The notes below the pieces were generated by a model that saw only the letters and a program-made list of their open reading frames with translations, was not told where the DNA came from and searched no databases. Source: Nocardioides sp. (lineage in GTDB: Bacteria > Actinomycetota > Actinomycetes > Propionibacteriales > Nocardioidaceae). From it: 64,000 bases of DNA. The DNA lies in NCBI GenBank assembly GCA_020636915.1, contig JACJWV010000019.1:1-64000 (forward strand), written 5' to 3'. This document shows, piece by piece, positions 1 through 6,980 of this stretch (position 1 is its first letter; every line of letters starts with the position of its first letter). Position numbers and translations under genes: made by a program.

Positions 1-573
1 CGCGCCGGCCGCCCAGACGCGGGCGTTGATCTGCAGGTGGAGGTGGCGGTGCGGGTCGCCCGCGCGAGACGTGTAGTGGCGGATGACCGCGGCCTCGATG
101 GACTCGACAGGAACCTGGACCTGGCGCCCGCGAGGGCCGACGCGGGTGGTCGCGTGCGCCGCGACCCAGCCGACGATCTCGGTGGCCGCCTTGTCCTGGG
201 CTCGGTCCAGGGCGGCCGAGACCTCAGGATGCAGAGCGGCCGCCAGCGACCAGGTCTTGGGACCGTTGACGACCACCTCGACGAAGCGCAACGCGTTGTC
301 GTCGGTTCGGATGCGGCCCTTGGGCGTCATCGTCTCCAGGTCGAAGCCGGCGACCCACTGCTCGTACACCTCGCCGGTCATGCAGCCCATGCTTCGCACG
401 CCGCTGGGGGTGGCGACCAAGCGCGTCGCGACGCCGTTGCCTTCCGCGAGGTAGTAGTCGTCCGCGCGCGATCGGTCGCGCTCGACGTAGGCCCGGGCAG
501 CCCTCGGTGCTCCGCGGTAGAACTTCACCCCTCCGTGCACCCGGACCACCACCTTCACGATGTCCGTCGGCAA
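1..573 (-). CDS. MobF (TrwC/TraI-type) relaxase, N-terminal part, runs off the left edge
   Basis: Read on the minus strand from a TTG at 573, the frame stays open to base 1 (191 codons). It shows the N-terminal features of TrwC-type relaxases: the DDYYLAEG segment after a positively charged start, a VVNGPKTWSL stretch, and the three-histidine metal motif DPHRHLHLQINARV close to the edge. Such proteins nick and covalently carry one DNA strand at oriT during conjugation. The TTG is preceded by AGGGG at 582-586, eight bases upstream; a GTG at 558 is an alternative start. The catalytic tyrosine should lie in the extreme N-terminus, and the helicase half would lie outside the window. Conjugative function is known for the family; whether this copy is complete cannot be seen. 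Confidence 0.8.
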   Translation of the reverse strand, partial: MPTDIVKVVVRVHGGVKFYRGAPRAARAYVERDRSRADDYYLAEGNGVATRLVATPSGVRSMGCMTGEVYEQWVAGFDLETMTPKGRIRTDDNALRFVEVVVNGPKTWSLAAALHPEVSAALDRAQDKAATEIVGWVAAHATTRVGPRGRQVQVPVESIEAAVIRHYTSRAGDPHRHLHLQINARVWAAGA

Positions 574-599
574 CCAACGGACCCCTAGAAATGCCGCGT

Positions 600-623
600 G
601 GGCCGCCCGATTGCGGGCGGCCC
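600..623. repeat. Perfect hairpin upstream of the relaxase gene
   Basis: GGGCCGCCC and its complement (9-bp arms) surround a six-base loop just upstream of the minus-strand relaxase start. It could be a terminator protecting the relaxase gene or part of an oriT-type inverted repeat. No U-tract follows on either strand, so the role is open. Confidence 0.45.
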
Positions 624-794
624 ATCTACGTCCTTCGTAGCATGCGTGCCGCTGTGAATGAAGGTGGTGGAGAGGGAATCTGAGGGATGCCGGTGAGGGA
701 TTCCTGGGGCCGTGACGAGCCAACGGTTGTCGACGAGGCGACGGTGGGAAGGGTCGCGAAGAGCCGGAAGACCATGAGCCGGTAGAGGAGTCGT

Positions 795-858
795 CGAGTT
801 CGGCATCCAAGGCCTCCGAACTCGGCGAGGGCGGCTCTCTTCTAGGTCGGAGAGCCGC
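795..858. repeat. Two consecutive hairpins before the MNT gene
   Basis: Stem 1 pairs 795-803 with 816-824 (CGAGTTCGG/CCGAACTCG). Stem 2 pairs 831-839 with 850-858 (GCGGCTCTC/GAGAGCCGC). They end 18 bases before the first ATG of the next gene. They may terminate incoming transcription or form a leader. The rest of 624-876 holds no gene I can support. Confidence 0.4.
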
Positions 859-876
859 TCGCTGACTATCGATATC

Positions 877-1482
877 ATGGAGGATAACCTCAGCTATATG
901 AGAACTGAGGCGCCTCTCCTGGCTCCGATCTTCCGGTCGGATGGTCAGGCACGTCTCCTGTCCACCGTGTTGCTCACCGGGGACGAGCTGAGTCTCACTG
1001 ACCTGGCCGAGCGGGCCGGCCTGGCCTACTCGACCGCGCACCGTGAAGTCGCTCGCCTGATCGATGCCGGCATCCTGAGCGAGCGACACGTGGGCCGCAC
1101 CAGGCTGATCCGCGCCAACGCTGAAAGCCCACTGGTGGAGCCGTTGCGCGAGATCCTCACGGTCGTGACCGGCCCGGTGGTGATCTTGGCCGAGGAGCTT
1201 GCTCGCATCGACGGGATCGTGGCTGCGTTCCTCTACGGCTCCTTCGCGGCGCGGCTGCTCGGTGATGCCGGTCCGGCCCCGCACGACATCGACCTCATGG
1301 TGCTCGGTGAGCCCGACGTGGATGCGGTCTACGAGGCGTGCACGCGCGTCGAGGCCGCGGTGCACCGTCCCGTGACCCCGACGATCCTCACTCCTGAGGA
1401 GTTCGCAGCGTCCTCCGGCTTCTTGGACACCGTGCGCAGCGGCCCGGCAGTCGCCGTCATCGGAGGGCTGCCGCGGCACTGA
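877..1482 (+). CDS. Winged-helix plus MNT nucleotidyltransferase protein (HEPN-partner antitoxin type)
   Basis: 201 aa. Residues about 25-75 form a winged helix-turn-helix (LTDLAERAGLAYSTAHREVARL). Residues about 115-150 carry the minimal nucleotidyltransferase signature GSFAARL followed by DIDLMVLG, with the paired aspartates that bind Mg-NTP. In MNT-HEPN modules the MNT protein neutralises the HEPN RNase, in studied cases by adenylylating it. The downstream partner overlaps this gene but is broken, so this antitoxin now looks orphaned. Two starts are possible: ATG 877, with no Shine-Dalgarno, or ATG 898, giving a protein that begins MRTEAPLL. A GGAGG at 879-883 lies 14 bases before the second. 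Confidence 0.75.
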   Translation: MEDNLSYMRTEAPLLAPIFRSDGQARLLSTVLLTGDELSLTDLAERAGLAYSTAHREVARLIDAGILSERHVGRTRLIRANAESPLVEPLREILTVVTGPVVILAEELARIDGIVAAFLYGSFAARLLGDAGPAPHDIDLMVLGEPDVDAVYEACTRVEAAVHRPVTPTILTPEEFAASSGFLDTVRSGPAVAVIGGLPRH

Positions 1483-1929
1483 CCCCGCTCACCCGCGTCC
1501 AACAGACAAGGGTCCTCGCCCTGGTCGAGGCGCGACGTCTCGACGCCGTGCCCGCAGACCTCGCGCGGGGGACCTCGTGCCTGCGGCAGGCCAAGAGCGC
1601 TTGGACCAGCTGCCGCTGCTCACGAGCTCACCGTCGGGTACGGCGTCGCCTACGACGCCTGTCACGACACCGGCGAGGCGCTGCTGGCGGCGTACGGCTT
1701 CCGGACGACCAACGGGCCAGGCCAGCACGAGGCGCTCGGCCGCTACCTGCGCACGGTGTTCGACAAGCCTCCGGCAGAGAAGGCAGCGCGAGAGTTCGAC
1801 CGCCTGCGACGCGCCCGCAACCAGGACCGCTATGAGGCGAAGCCGGTGGGGGCAGCGGCGACCGAGAAGGCCGAACAGGTCGCGCGGACGTTGTTCGACG
1901 CCGCCCTCACCAGTGGCCTCTCGACCTGA
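1479..1929 (+). pseudogene. Decayed HEPN-domain toxin gene
   Basis: Similarity to SAV_6107-like HEPN proteins is spread over three frames: VQQTRVLALVEARRLDAVPADL (split) from 1479, then QERLDQLPLL from about 1594, then VGYGVAYDACHDTGEALLAA to the TGA at 1929. The last part keeps the HEPN RNxxxY element within RRARNQDRY. Two small indels, near 1595 and 1630, are needed to join the pieces, and the original start overlapping the MNT stop has become CTG. HEPN proteins of this kind are metal-independent RNases paired with the upstream MNT antitoxin. This copy cannot make a full protein unless the sequence is wrong. Confidence 0.65.
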
Positions 1930-1964
1930 CCGGCGGTCCGTAAACAGTCCGCAAGGAGTTCCGC
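1930..1964 (+). repeat. 35-bp direct repeat, left copy, beside the AbiE cassette
   Basis: This segment begins one base after the HEPN stop codon and matches 3688-3722 at 32 of 35 positions, in the same orientation. The two copies bracket about 1.7 kb holding a DUF3024 remnant and the AbiEi/AbiEii genes. Possible meanings are recombination or attachment half-sites, or traces of an insertion. Confidence 0.7.
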
Positions 1965-1977
1965 CGACATCGTCGAG

Positions 1978-2184
1978 GTGCGGCCACCTTGGGACGGCTT
2001 TGGTGAGCACACCCGGTTCCCGATCGCCCGCCTGCGCCATACGCAGTCGACGGGACCTTGGGCGATCTAGTGGCGCGACCGCAACCTGAAGTTCCTCGAG
2101 GACAATCACAAACCCCCGACCAAGAACGTCCGGGCGCTTCTCGATCACATCGAGACGAGTGGCGGCCCCAACTTCTGGGGATAG
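1978..2184 (+). pseudogene. Remnant of a DUF3024-like protein
   Basis: The frame ending in TAG at 2182-2184 reads WRDRNLKFLE...NVRALLDHIETSGGPNFWG, which resembles the C-terminus of DUF3024 proteins (WRDRN near the middle, FWG at the end). An in-frame TAG at 2068-2070 interrupts it directly before WRDRN, and no start codon with a ribosome site is visible upstream. It is read here as a dead fragment. DUF3024 has no established function. Confidence 0.5.
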
Positions 2185-2196
2185 TCACCTGGCGAC

Positions 2197-2232
2197 TGGC
2201 GCAACCGTACCGATATTGGTACGGTTGCGCCA
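2197..2232. promoter_or_regulatory. 15-bp perfect inverted repeat over the abiE promoter and start codon
   Basis: Arms 2197-2211 and 2218-2232 are exact reverse complements around the six bases GATATT. The right arm ends on the A of the ATG of abiEi. AbiEi proteins are known to bind inverted repeats in their own promoter and repress it, so this is the expected operator. Its position over the start codon suggests a leaderless or nearly leaderless transcript. Confidence 0.7.
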
Positions 2233-2804
2233 TGGCTGCCGGATCGAATTACCGGGATCGAGTGCGTGAGATCGCGCTCGGGGAGTACGGCTTCGTCACC
2301 ACCCGGCAGGCAGCCTCGGCCGGTGTTCCGGCGGTCGAGCTCCGCAAACTGGCTGCCCGAGGGGCTCTCATCCACGTCGCATATGGGATCTACCGAGTTC
2401 CTGACGCGCCCGGCACTGCCTTCGACCAGTTCGCCGAGGCACTCCTGCGGGTGGGGGAAGGCGCATATCTGCGTGGCGACTCCGTGTTGGCGCTGTTCGG
2501 TCTCGCTGACGTGAACCCCCGGAAGGTCCGTGTCATCGCCCCCAAGCGAACGCGAGCCAGGTTTCCGGCGTTCATGGAGGTGGCCGCCCCGCCTCCTGGT
2601 GAGGCTCCCGGCCTCACTCGCTACGAGGGCCTGCTGGCGATGCGGGTAGCTGACGCGATCTTGGACTGTCTCGGCAGGATCGAGCCGACGCGACTGCGCG
2701 AGGCGGCCCGGGATGCTCGCAAGCAGGGCCTGGTGACCCGTGTCGAATACGCGAAGGTCCAGCGCGAGCTCGGCAAGGCCCTTGGCCGGACGGCTGCCTC
2801 TTGA
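2232..2804 (+). CDS. abiEi: AbiEi-family antitoxin (type IV toxin-antitoxin)
   Basis: 190 aa. The N-terminal winged helix (about residues 5-50, YGFVTTRQAASAGVPAVELRKL) and the IYRVPD turn are typical of AbiEi_4 antitoxins. The C-terminal region includes the LLAMRVADAILDCL helix. In the AbiE system this protein counteracts the nucleotidyltransferase toxin and represses its own operon. ATG 2232 was chosen because it follows the operator directly and gives the usual family N-terminus; no Shine-Dalgarno is present. It overlaps the toxin gene by four bases, so the two are probably translationally coupled. Confidence 0.88.
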   Translation: MAAGSNYRDRVREIALGEYGFVTTRQAASAGVPAVELRKLAARGALIHVAYGIYRVPDAPGTAFDQFAEALLRVGEGAYLRGDSVLALFGLADVNPRKVRVIAPKRTRARFPAFMEVAAPPPGEAPGLTRYEGLLAMRVADAILDCLGRIEPTRLREAARDARKQGLVTRVEYAKVQRELGKALGRTAAS

Positions 2805-3628
2805 CGTACTCGACTCCACCACCCAACCTGAGGTCGCTCGAGCAACGGATCCGCAACCTCGAGCCCCACGACACCGGGTCGCTGCGCCGGCAGACAACCA
2901 TGGCCATGGTCGTCGTCGGGCAGATGCTCCCCGAGGGTGCGGTGAAGGGTGGTACCGCGATGGCGCTCCGCTACGGGCGGGCCGATGCGCGGTTCACGCA
3001 GGACCTGGACGCTGCGCGGATCCATCCACTGACGCACTTCATCGATGACTTCGAAGCAGCGCTCGGTCACGGCTGGGGTGGCTTCACGGGTCGCGTGGTC
3101 GATCGGAAGCCGCCGCGACCCCAGGGCATTCCTGTCGCCTACGTCATGCAGCCCTTCGACGTGAAGCTCGAGTACCTCGGCCGCTCGTGGCGGACGGTCA
3201 AGTTCGAACTCGGTCACAACGAGATCGACGACGCTGTCGAGCCCGAGCTCCGGCTCGCCGCCGACCTGGTGGAGCTCTTCACCGATCTGGGCTTCCCTGC
3301 TCCCGACCCGATCCCTGTGCTGCGGGCCGATCACCAGGTCGCGCAGAAGCTCCACGCCGTCTCGGAGCCCGGAAGCGATCGCGTCCGCGACCTCGTCGAC
3401 CTCCAACTCCTCGACAAGCACGAAGAGCTGGATCTCGGCCAACTCAGAGCGACGTGTCTGCGACTCTTCGACTACCGCCGGCTCCACTCGTGGCCGCCGA
3501 GCGTCGAGCTCGGTGTCGGCTGGGATGGCCTCTACGAAGCCGCGACCGAGGGCGTCGACGTGCTTCCCGAAGTCGGTGACGCGGTCGCGTGGGCCAACGG
3601 CCTCATCACGAGGATCGCCGAAGGGTGA
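2801..3628 (+). CDS. abiEii: AbiEii-family nucleotidyltransferase toxin
   Basis: 275 aa from a TTG whose last three bases overlap the antitoxin stop (TTGA). It has the AbiEii motifs: KGGTAMALRYG and RFTQDLDAAR (the GGT...R and DxD motif I/II residues), then VAQKLHAV and RVRDLVDLQLL (motif III/IV lysine and aspartate). The family is a bacteriostatic toxin that transfers nucleotides to target RNA; MenT/AbiEii members modify tRNA 3' ends. All expected motifs look intact. The right-hand direct repeat lies 60 bases beyond the stop. Confidence 0.88.
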   Translation: MTYSTPPPNLRSLEQRIRNLEPHDTGSLRRQTTMAMVVVGQMLPEGAVKGGTAMALRYGRADARFTQDLDAARIHPLTHFIDDFEAALGHGWGGFTGRVVDRKPPRPQGIPVAYVMQPFDVKLEYLGRSWRTVKFELGHNEIDDAVEPELRLAADLVELFTDLGFPAPDPIPVLRADHQVAQKLHAVSEPGSDRVRDLVDLQLLDKHEELDLGQLRATCLRLFDYRRLHSWPPSVELGVGWDGLYEAATEGVDVLPEVGDAVAWANGLITRIAEG

Positions 3629-3983
3629 GTGCGATGCGTGGCCGGCGAGACGGCTGAAGGTTCGGCGAGATGGCGAGGCGCTGGCACCCGGCGGTCCGCA
3701 AACAGTCCGCAAGAAGTCCCGCGAAGACCGTTCGCCGCCAACGACGCCCGGCGGCTGGATCAGCGCATAACCGCAGGTCAGACCATGTTTGTCGGCCCTC
3801 ACCGACGACGACCGACGATGGTCGAGAACGCCGGTTTTCGTTCCGCTTCAACGTCTGAGCGGGCGACCCGGACCCTGGCGTCCCGCTCGGGGTCGAGACC
3901 GCTGCGAGCCCTCGACGGGACAGGGGCCGTGGCGCCGGGACGGCAGGCAGCGGGGACCAGTGGGTCGGGGACGAGGAGGGTCG
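3629..3983. other. Gene-free stretch behind the AbiE cassette
   Basis: 355 bases without a convincing gene. It contains the right copy of the 35-bp direct repeat (3688-3722) and marks the return to ordinary chromosome. Open frames across it in several phases have no start context or recognisable motif. No tRNA or terminator hairpin stands out. Confidence 0.5.
3688..3722 (+). repeat. 35-bp direct repeat, right copy
   Basis: Matches 1930-1964 with three substitutions. It contains the internal repeat GTCCGCAA...GTCCGCAA. It has no obvious inverted-repeat character, unlike an IS end. Confidence 0.7.
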
Positions 3984-4406
3984 ATGGACGCGTCCGAGCT
4001 GAGCGCGACCGCGTTCCTCGCCGCGTCGGCCGCCCATGCGGCCTTCCAGGTGACGGTGACCGTGCTCGTCTACCCGGTGCTGGTGCTGGTGGGACCCGAG
4101 GAGTGGGAGCGCCGGCACGACCGGCACAGCCGGGCGATCCTGCCGCTGGTCGTCCTGACGTACGGCGCCCTGGTGCTGGCCTCGGTGCCGTTCGCGATCC
4201 ACCACCACGGGCCGGCCGCCTGGGTCGCCCTGGCCGGCGGCTGGGCAGCGATGGTGGTCACGGCCCTCGTCGCCGCGCCGACCCACGGCCGGCTCACGTC
4301 TCCTGAGCCGCCCCTGCTGCGGCGCCTGGTCGTCGCCGACCGGTGGCGGGCCGCGCTCGCCTGCGTCGGGCTCGTCCGTGCGGCCGCCAGCGTGCTCGCC
4401 GGCTGA
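3984..4406 (+). CDS. Small integral membrane protein of unknown function
   Basis: 140 aa with four predicted membrane segments (about residues 8-38, 55-77, 82-103, 118-138) and short charged loops (EEWERRHDRHSR after the first). The ATG follows GAGGAGGG by three bases. I do not recognise a specific function. The shape fits small actinobacterial four-helix membrane proteins. It stands alone between the accessory patch and the ABC transporter operon and converges on the latter. Confidence 0.6.
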   Translation: MDASELSATAFLAASAAHAAFQVTVTVLVYPVLVLVGPEEWERRHDRHSRAILPLVVLTYGALVLASVPFAIHHHGPAAWVALAGGWAAMVVTALVAAPTHGRLTSPEPPLLRRLVVADRWRAALACVGLVRAAASVLAG

Positions 4407-4415
4407 CGTCCGGCC

Positions 4416-4476
4416 GGCGCACCTGACGGAGATGTCGTGATCCGCGGCCGGAGGGGACAGATACGTCAGGTGCGCC
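4416..4476. repeat. 13-bp inverted repeat with a 35-base loop
   Basis: GGCGCACCTGACG at 4416-4428 pairs perfectly with 4464-4476. It lies in the convergent gap between the membrane protein and the ABC permease, next to a stronger terminator hairpin. Confidence 0.5.
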
Positions 4477-4477
4477 G

Positions 4478-4511
4478 AGGACCCCGCCGCTCGGCTGAGC
4501 GACGGGGTCCT
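4478..4511. terminator. Bidirectional terminator hairpin between convergent genes
   Basis: AGGACCCCG at 4478-4486 pairs with the end of the element at 4503-4511. It lies 14 bases after the ABC permease stop on the minus strand and downstream of the small membrane protein on the plus strand. No U-tract is present, as is common in high-GC actinobacteria. Confidence 0.55.
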
Positions 4512-4524
4512 GGGCGAGGACGGG

Positions 4525-5340
4525 CTACTTCACCTCCGACCGCATGACCCGGCGCAGGCCGTACATGCCGGGCAGCACGAGCCAGAGCGTGACGCCGGTG
4601 AGGACGTGCGCCCACTCGGCCCCGGTGTGCATCCCGTCGAAGAGGAAGGTCTGCGCGTACGGCAGGTCCACCCACGGCTGGAGGTCGTGGTACCACTCCT
4701 GGCTGGCGGCCAGCAGCGCCGACAGGTTCGGCACGAGCAGGACCAGCACGAAGTACATGACCAGCCCGCCGGCGGAGCTGCGCAGCACCATCCCGAGCAC
4801 GGTCCCGATCGAGAGCGAGACCAGGTTGCCCAGCACGATCGTCAGGGCGTGCCCGAGCGAGAGGTCCCAGACCGTCGGCACGCCGGCGATGGCGCTGCCG
4901 ACCACGTTGCCCACGGCTCCCGCGGCGAAGGCGAACAGCATCGACGCGATCGCCACGATCACCGCCGAGAGGGTCTTGGCCCCCACCACGCGTTCCCGGC
5001 TGGAGACGTAGGTGAAGGTCGTGAGCCCGCTGCGCTGGCTCCACTCGCTGGTGATCGACAGGAGGGCGACCATCGGCAGGATCACCGTGATCGGGAAGCC
5101 GATCGCCTTCGCGAAGGTGTAATAGGTGAGCACGTCGTCCGGCGCGAACGCGACGGTCGCGATCGTGGCCAGCAGGCCGGTGATCCCGATGCTCGCGATG
5201 AGCCAGAAGCCCGACCGGGTGTCGAACATCTTCCGGAGCTCCACGCGGACGACCCGGCTGAGCGGGATCGGCGCGATCTCGGCGCGTCGAGGGGTGCGGA
5301 CCGGGTCGACGGCGGTGGCGGTGGTGGCGGTGGCGGTCAT
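4525..5340 (-). CDS. ABC-2 type transporter permease
   Basis: 271 aa with six hydrophobic segments after an N-terminal tail of about 40 residues. The cytoplasmic element VVRVELRKMFDTRSGFWL is the usual coupling region of ABC-2 permeases. Start ATG 5340 overlaps the ATPase stop by four bases. With the ATPase it forms an export pump of unknown substrate. The two-component system lies immediately upstream on the same strand, which is the common arrangement for antibiotic or envelope-stress response pumps. That functional link is inference. Confidence 0.85.
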   Translation of the reverse strand: MTATATTATAVDPVRTPRRAEIAPIPLSRVVRVELRKMFDTRSGFWLIASIGITGLLATIATVAFAPDDVLTYYTFAKAIGFPITVILPMVALLSITSEWSQRSGLTTFTYVSSRERVVGAKTLSAVIVAIASMLFAFAAGAVGNVVGSAIAGVPTVWDLSLGHALTIVLGNLVSLSIGTVLGMVLRSSAGGLVMYFVLVLLVPNLSALLAASQEWYHDLQPWVDLPYAQTFLFDGMHTGAEWAHVLTGVTLWLVLPGMYGLRRVMRSEVK

Positions 5341-6236
5341 GCCGCTGTCCTCTCTCGTTGGGTGTCGGCGGTCAGCTCGAGGAACATCTCCTCGAGCCCG
5401 CCACTGTCGGCGGTGCGGAGCTCGGTGAGGACCACGCCGCCGTCGTACGCCGCACGCCCGACCCGGGCGGGGTCCGCCTCGGTCCGGAGCGAGCCGTCGT
5501 CGGCGACGGAGGCGGGGATGCCCGCGGCCGCGAGCGCACGCTGGAGCGCGGCGCCGTCCGTGGCGCGGACGACGGTGCCCGCGGCCTGGAGCAGCTCGGA
5601 CTTGGCGCCCTGGCAGACGATCCGGCCCTGTCCGATCATCACGATGTCGTCGGCGATGATCTCGACCTCCGACAGCAGGTGGGAGGAGAGCAGCACCGTC
5701 CCGCCGTGGTCGGCGTAGTCGCGGAGCAGGTCGCGCATCCAGCGGATCCCGGCCGGGTCGAGCCCGTTGGCCGGCTCGTCCAGGATCAGCACCGACGGGT
5801 CGCCGACGAGGGCGGCCGCGATGCCGAGTCGCTGGCGCATCCCGAGCGAGTAGCCGCCCACCCGCCGGTCCGCCTCGGCCGGGGTGAGGCTGACGATGTC
5901 GAGCAGCTCGGCGACCCGGGTGGCCGGGACGCCCATGATCTGCTGGGCGATCGTCAGGATCTCGCGGCCGGTGCGTCCGGCGTGCTGGGCCGAGGCGTCG
6001 AGCATGACGCCGACCTCGCGCCCGGGGTTGGGCAGGTCGGCGAACCGCCGGCCCGCGATGGTCGCCGTGCCCTCGGTGGGAGTGGTGAGGCCGACCATCA
6101 TCCGCATGGACGTGGACTTCCCGGCGCCGTTGGGGCCGAGGAACCCGGTCACCCTCCCGGGGCGGGCGGCGAAGCTGATGTCGTGGACGACGGTGGTGGC
6201 GCCGTACTTCTTGGTGAGTGAGTCGATGGTGATCAT
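5337..6236 (-). CDS. ABC transporter ATP-binding protein
   Basis: 299 aa. Walker A GPNGAGKST lies near residue 35, the Q-loop region is LDASAQHAGRTG, the signature is YSLGMRQRL, Walker B is VLILDEPANG, and the H-loop is LLSSH. The C-terminal 80 residues resemble the DUF4162-like tail of drug-export ATPases. It powers the permease encoded four bases further on. ATG 6236 lies six bases after a TAGCGT hexamer (6243-6248 on the plus strand), so the transcript is probably leaderless. Transcription from here would cover both transporter genes. Confidence 0.9.
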   Translation of the reverse strand: MITIDSLTKKYGATTVVHDISFAARPGRVTGFLGPNGAGKSTSMRMMVGLTTPTEGTATIAGRRFADLPNPGREVGVMLDASAQHAGRTGREILTIAQQIMGVPATRVAELLDIVSLTPAEADRRVGGYSLGMRQRLGIAAALVGDPSVLILDEPANGLDPAGIRWMRDLLRDYADHGGTVLLSSHLLSEVEIIADDIVMIGQGRIVCQGAKSELLQAAGTVVRATDGAALQRALAAAGIPASVADDGSLRTEADPARVGRAAYDGGVVLTELRTADSGGLEEMFLELTADTQRERTAA

Positions 6237-6335
6237 GCGTCGACGCTAGGGACGGCGAGGGGGTCGCCGCGTCGTCGCGAGGTCGCTTCCCGAGGGGCAC
6301 CAAAGGGGTCGTCCGGGTCCTCCGAAGGTCGGAGG

Positions 6336-6980
6336 TCAGGACTCGAAGAGGCCGGTCTGGTAGGCCAGCACGATGGCCTGCGCCCGGTCGCGGAGGTCCA
6401 GCTTCTGCAGCAGCCGGGTGACGTGCGTCTTCACCGTGGTCTCGCTGATGAACAGCTCCCGGCCGATCTCGGCGTTGGACAGGCCGCGGGTGATGAGGCG
6501 GAAGACGTCCATCTCGCGGTCGGTCAGGGTCTGCACCGCCGGGGGTGGCGCCTGGTGGACGCGGGTGAACTGCTGGATCACCCGGCGGGTGATCGAGGGC
6601 GAGAGCAGCGCGTCCCCGCCGGCGACCGTCCGCACGGCCGCGATGAGCTGCTCGGGCGGCTCGTCCTTGAGGACGAAGCCGCTGGCGCCGGCCCGCAGGG
6701 CGCGGTAGACGTACTCGTCGAGGTCGAACGTGGTCAGGATCAGGACCCGGCTGTCCGGGTCGGCCGCGAGGATCCGCCGGGTCGCCTCGAGGCCGTCGAG
6801 CTCGGGCATCCGGATGTCCATCAGCACGATGTCGGGGTGGCAGCGGGCGGCCTCGGCGACCGCCTCGAGACCGTTGCTCGCCTCGGCCACGACCTCGATG
6901 TCGGGCTCGTCGGCCAGCAGCAGCCGGAACCCCGCCCGCACCATCGCCTGGTCGTCCACCACGAGGACCCGGATGCTCAC
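6336..6980 (-). CDS. NarL/FixJ-family response regulator
   Basis: 214 aa. The receiver domain has the acidic pair at 9-10 (VVDDQ), the phospho-acceptor D55 (VLMDIRMP), the switch threonine in LILTTF and the lysine in FVLKD. The LuxR-type HTH is at about 150-205 (LTDREMDVFRLITRGLSNAE, then TVKTHVTRLLQKL). GTG 6980 overlaps the kinase stop by four bases, so kinase and regulator are coupled. It most likely controls the downstream ABC genes. Confidence 0.92.
   Translation of the reverse strand: MSIRVLVVDDQAMVRAGFRLLLADEPDIEVVAEASNGLEAVAEAARCHPDIVLMDIRMPELDGLEATRRILAADPDSRVLILTTFDLDEYVYRALRAGASGFVLKDEPPEQLIAAVRTVAGGDALLSPSITRRVIQQFTRVHQAPPPAVQTLTDREMDVFRLITRGLSNAEIGRELFISETTVKTHVTRLLQKLDLRDRAQAIVLAYQTGLFES

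Noticed and set aside
37..588. Plus-strand open frame at the left edge
   Set aside because: It is the antisense of the relaxase gene. The minus strand has recognisable relaxase motifs, and the plus frame has none.
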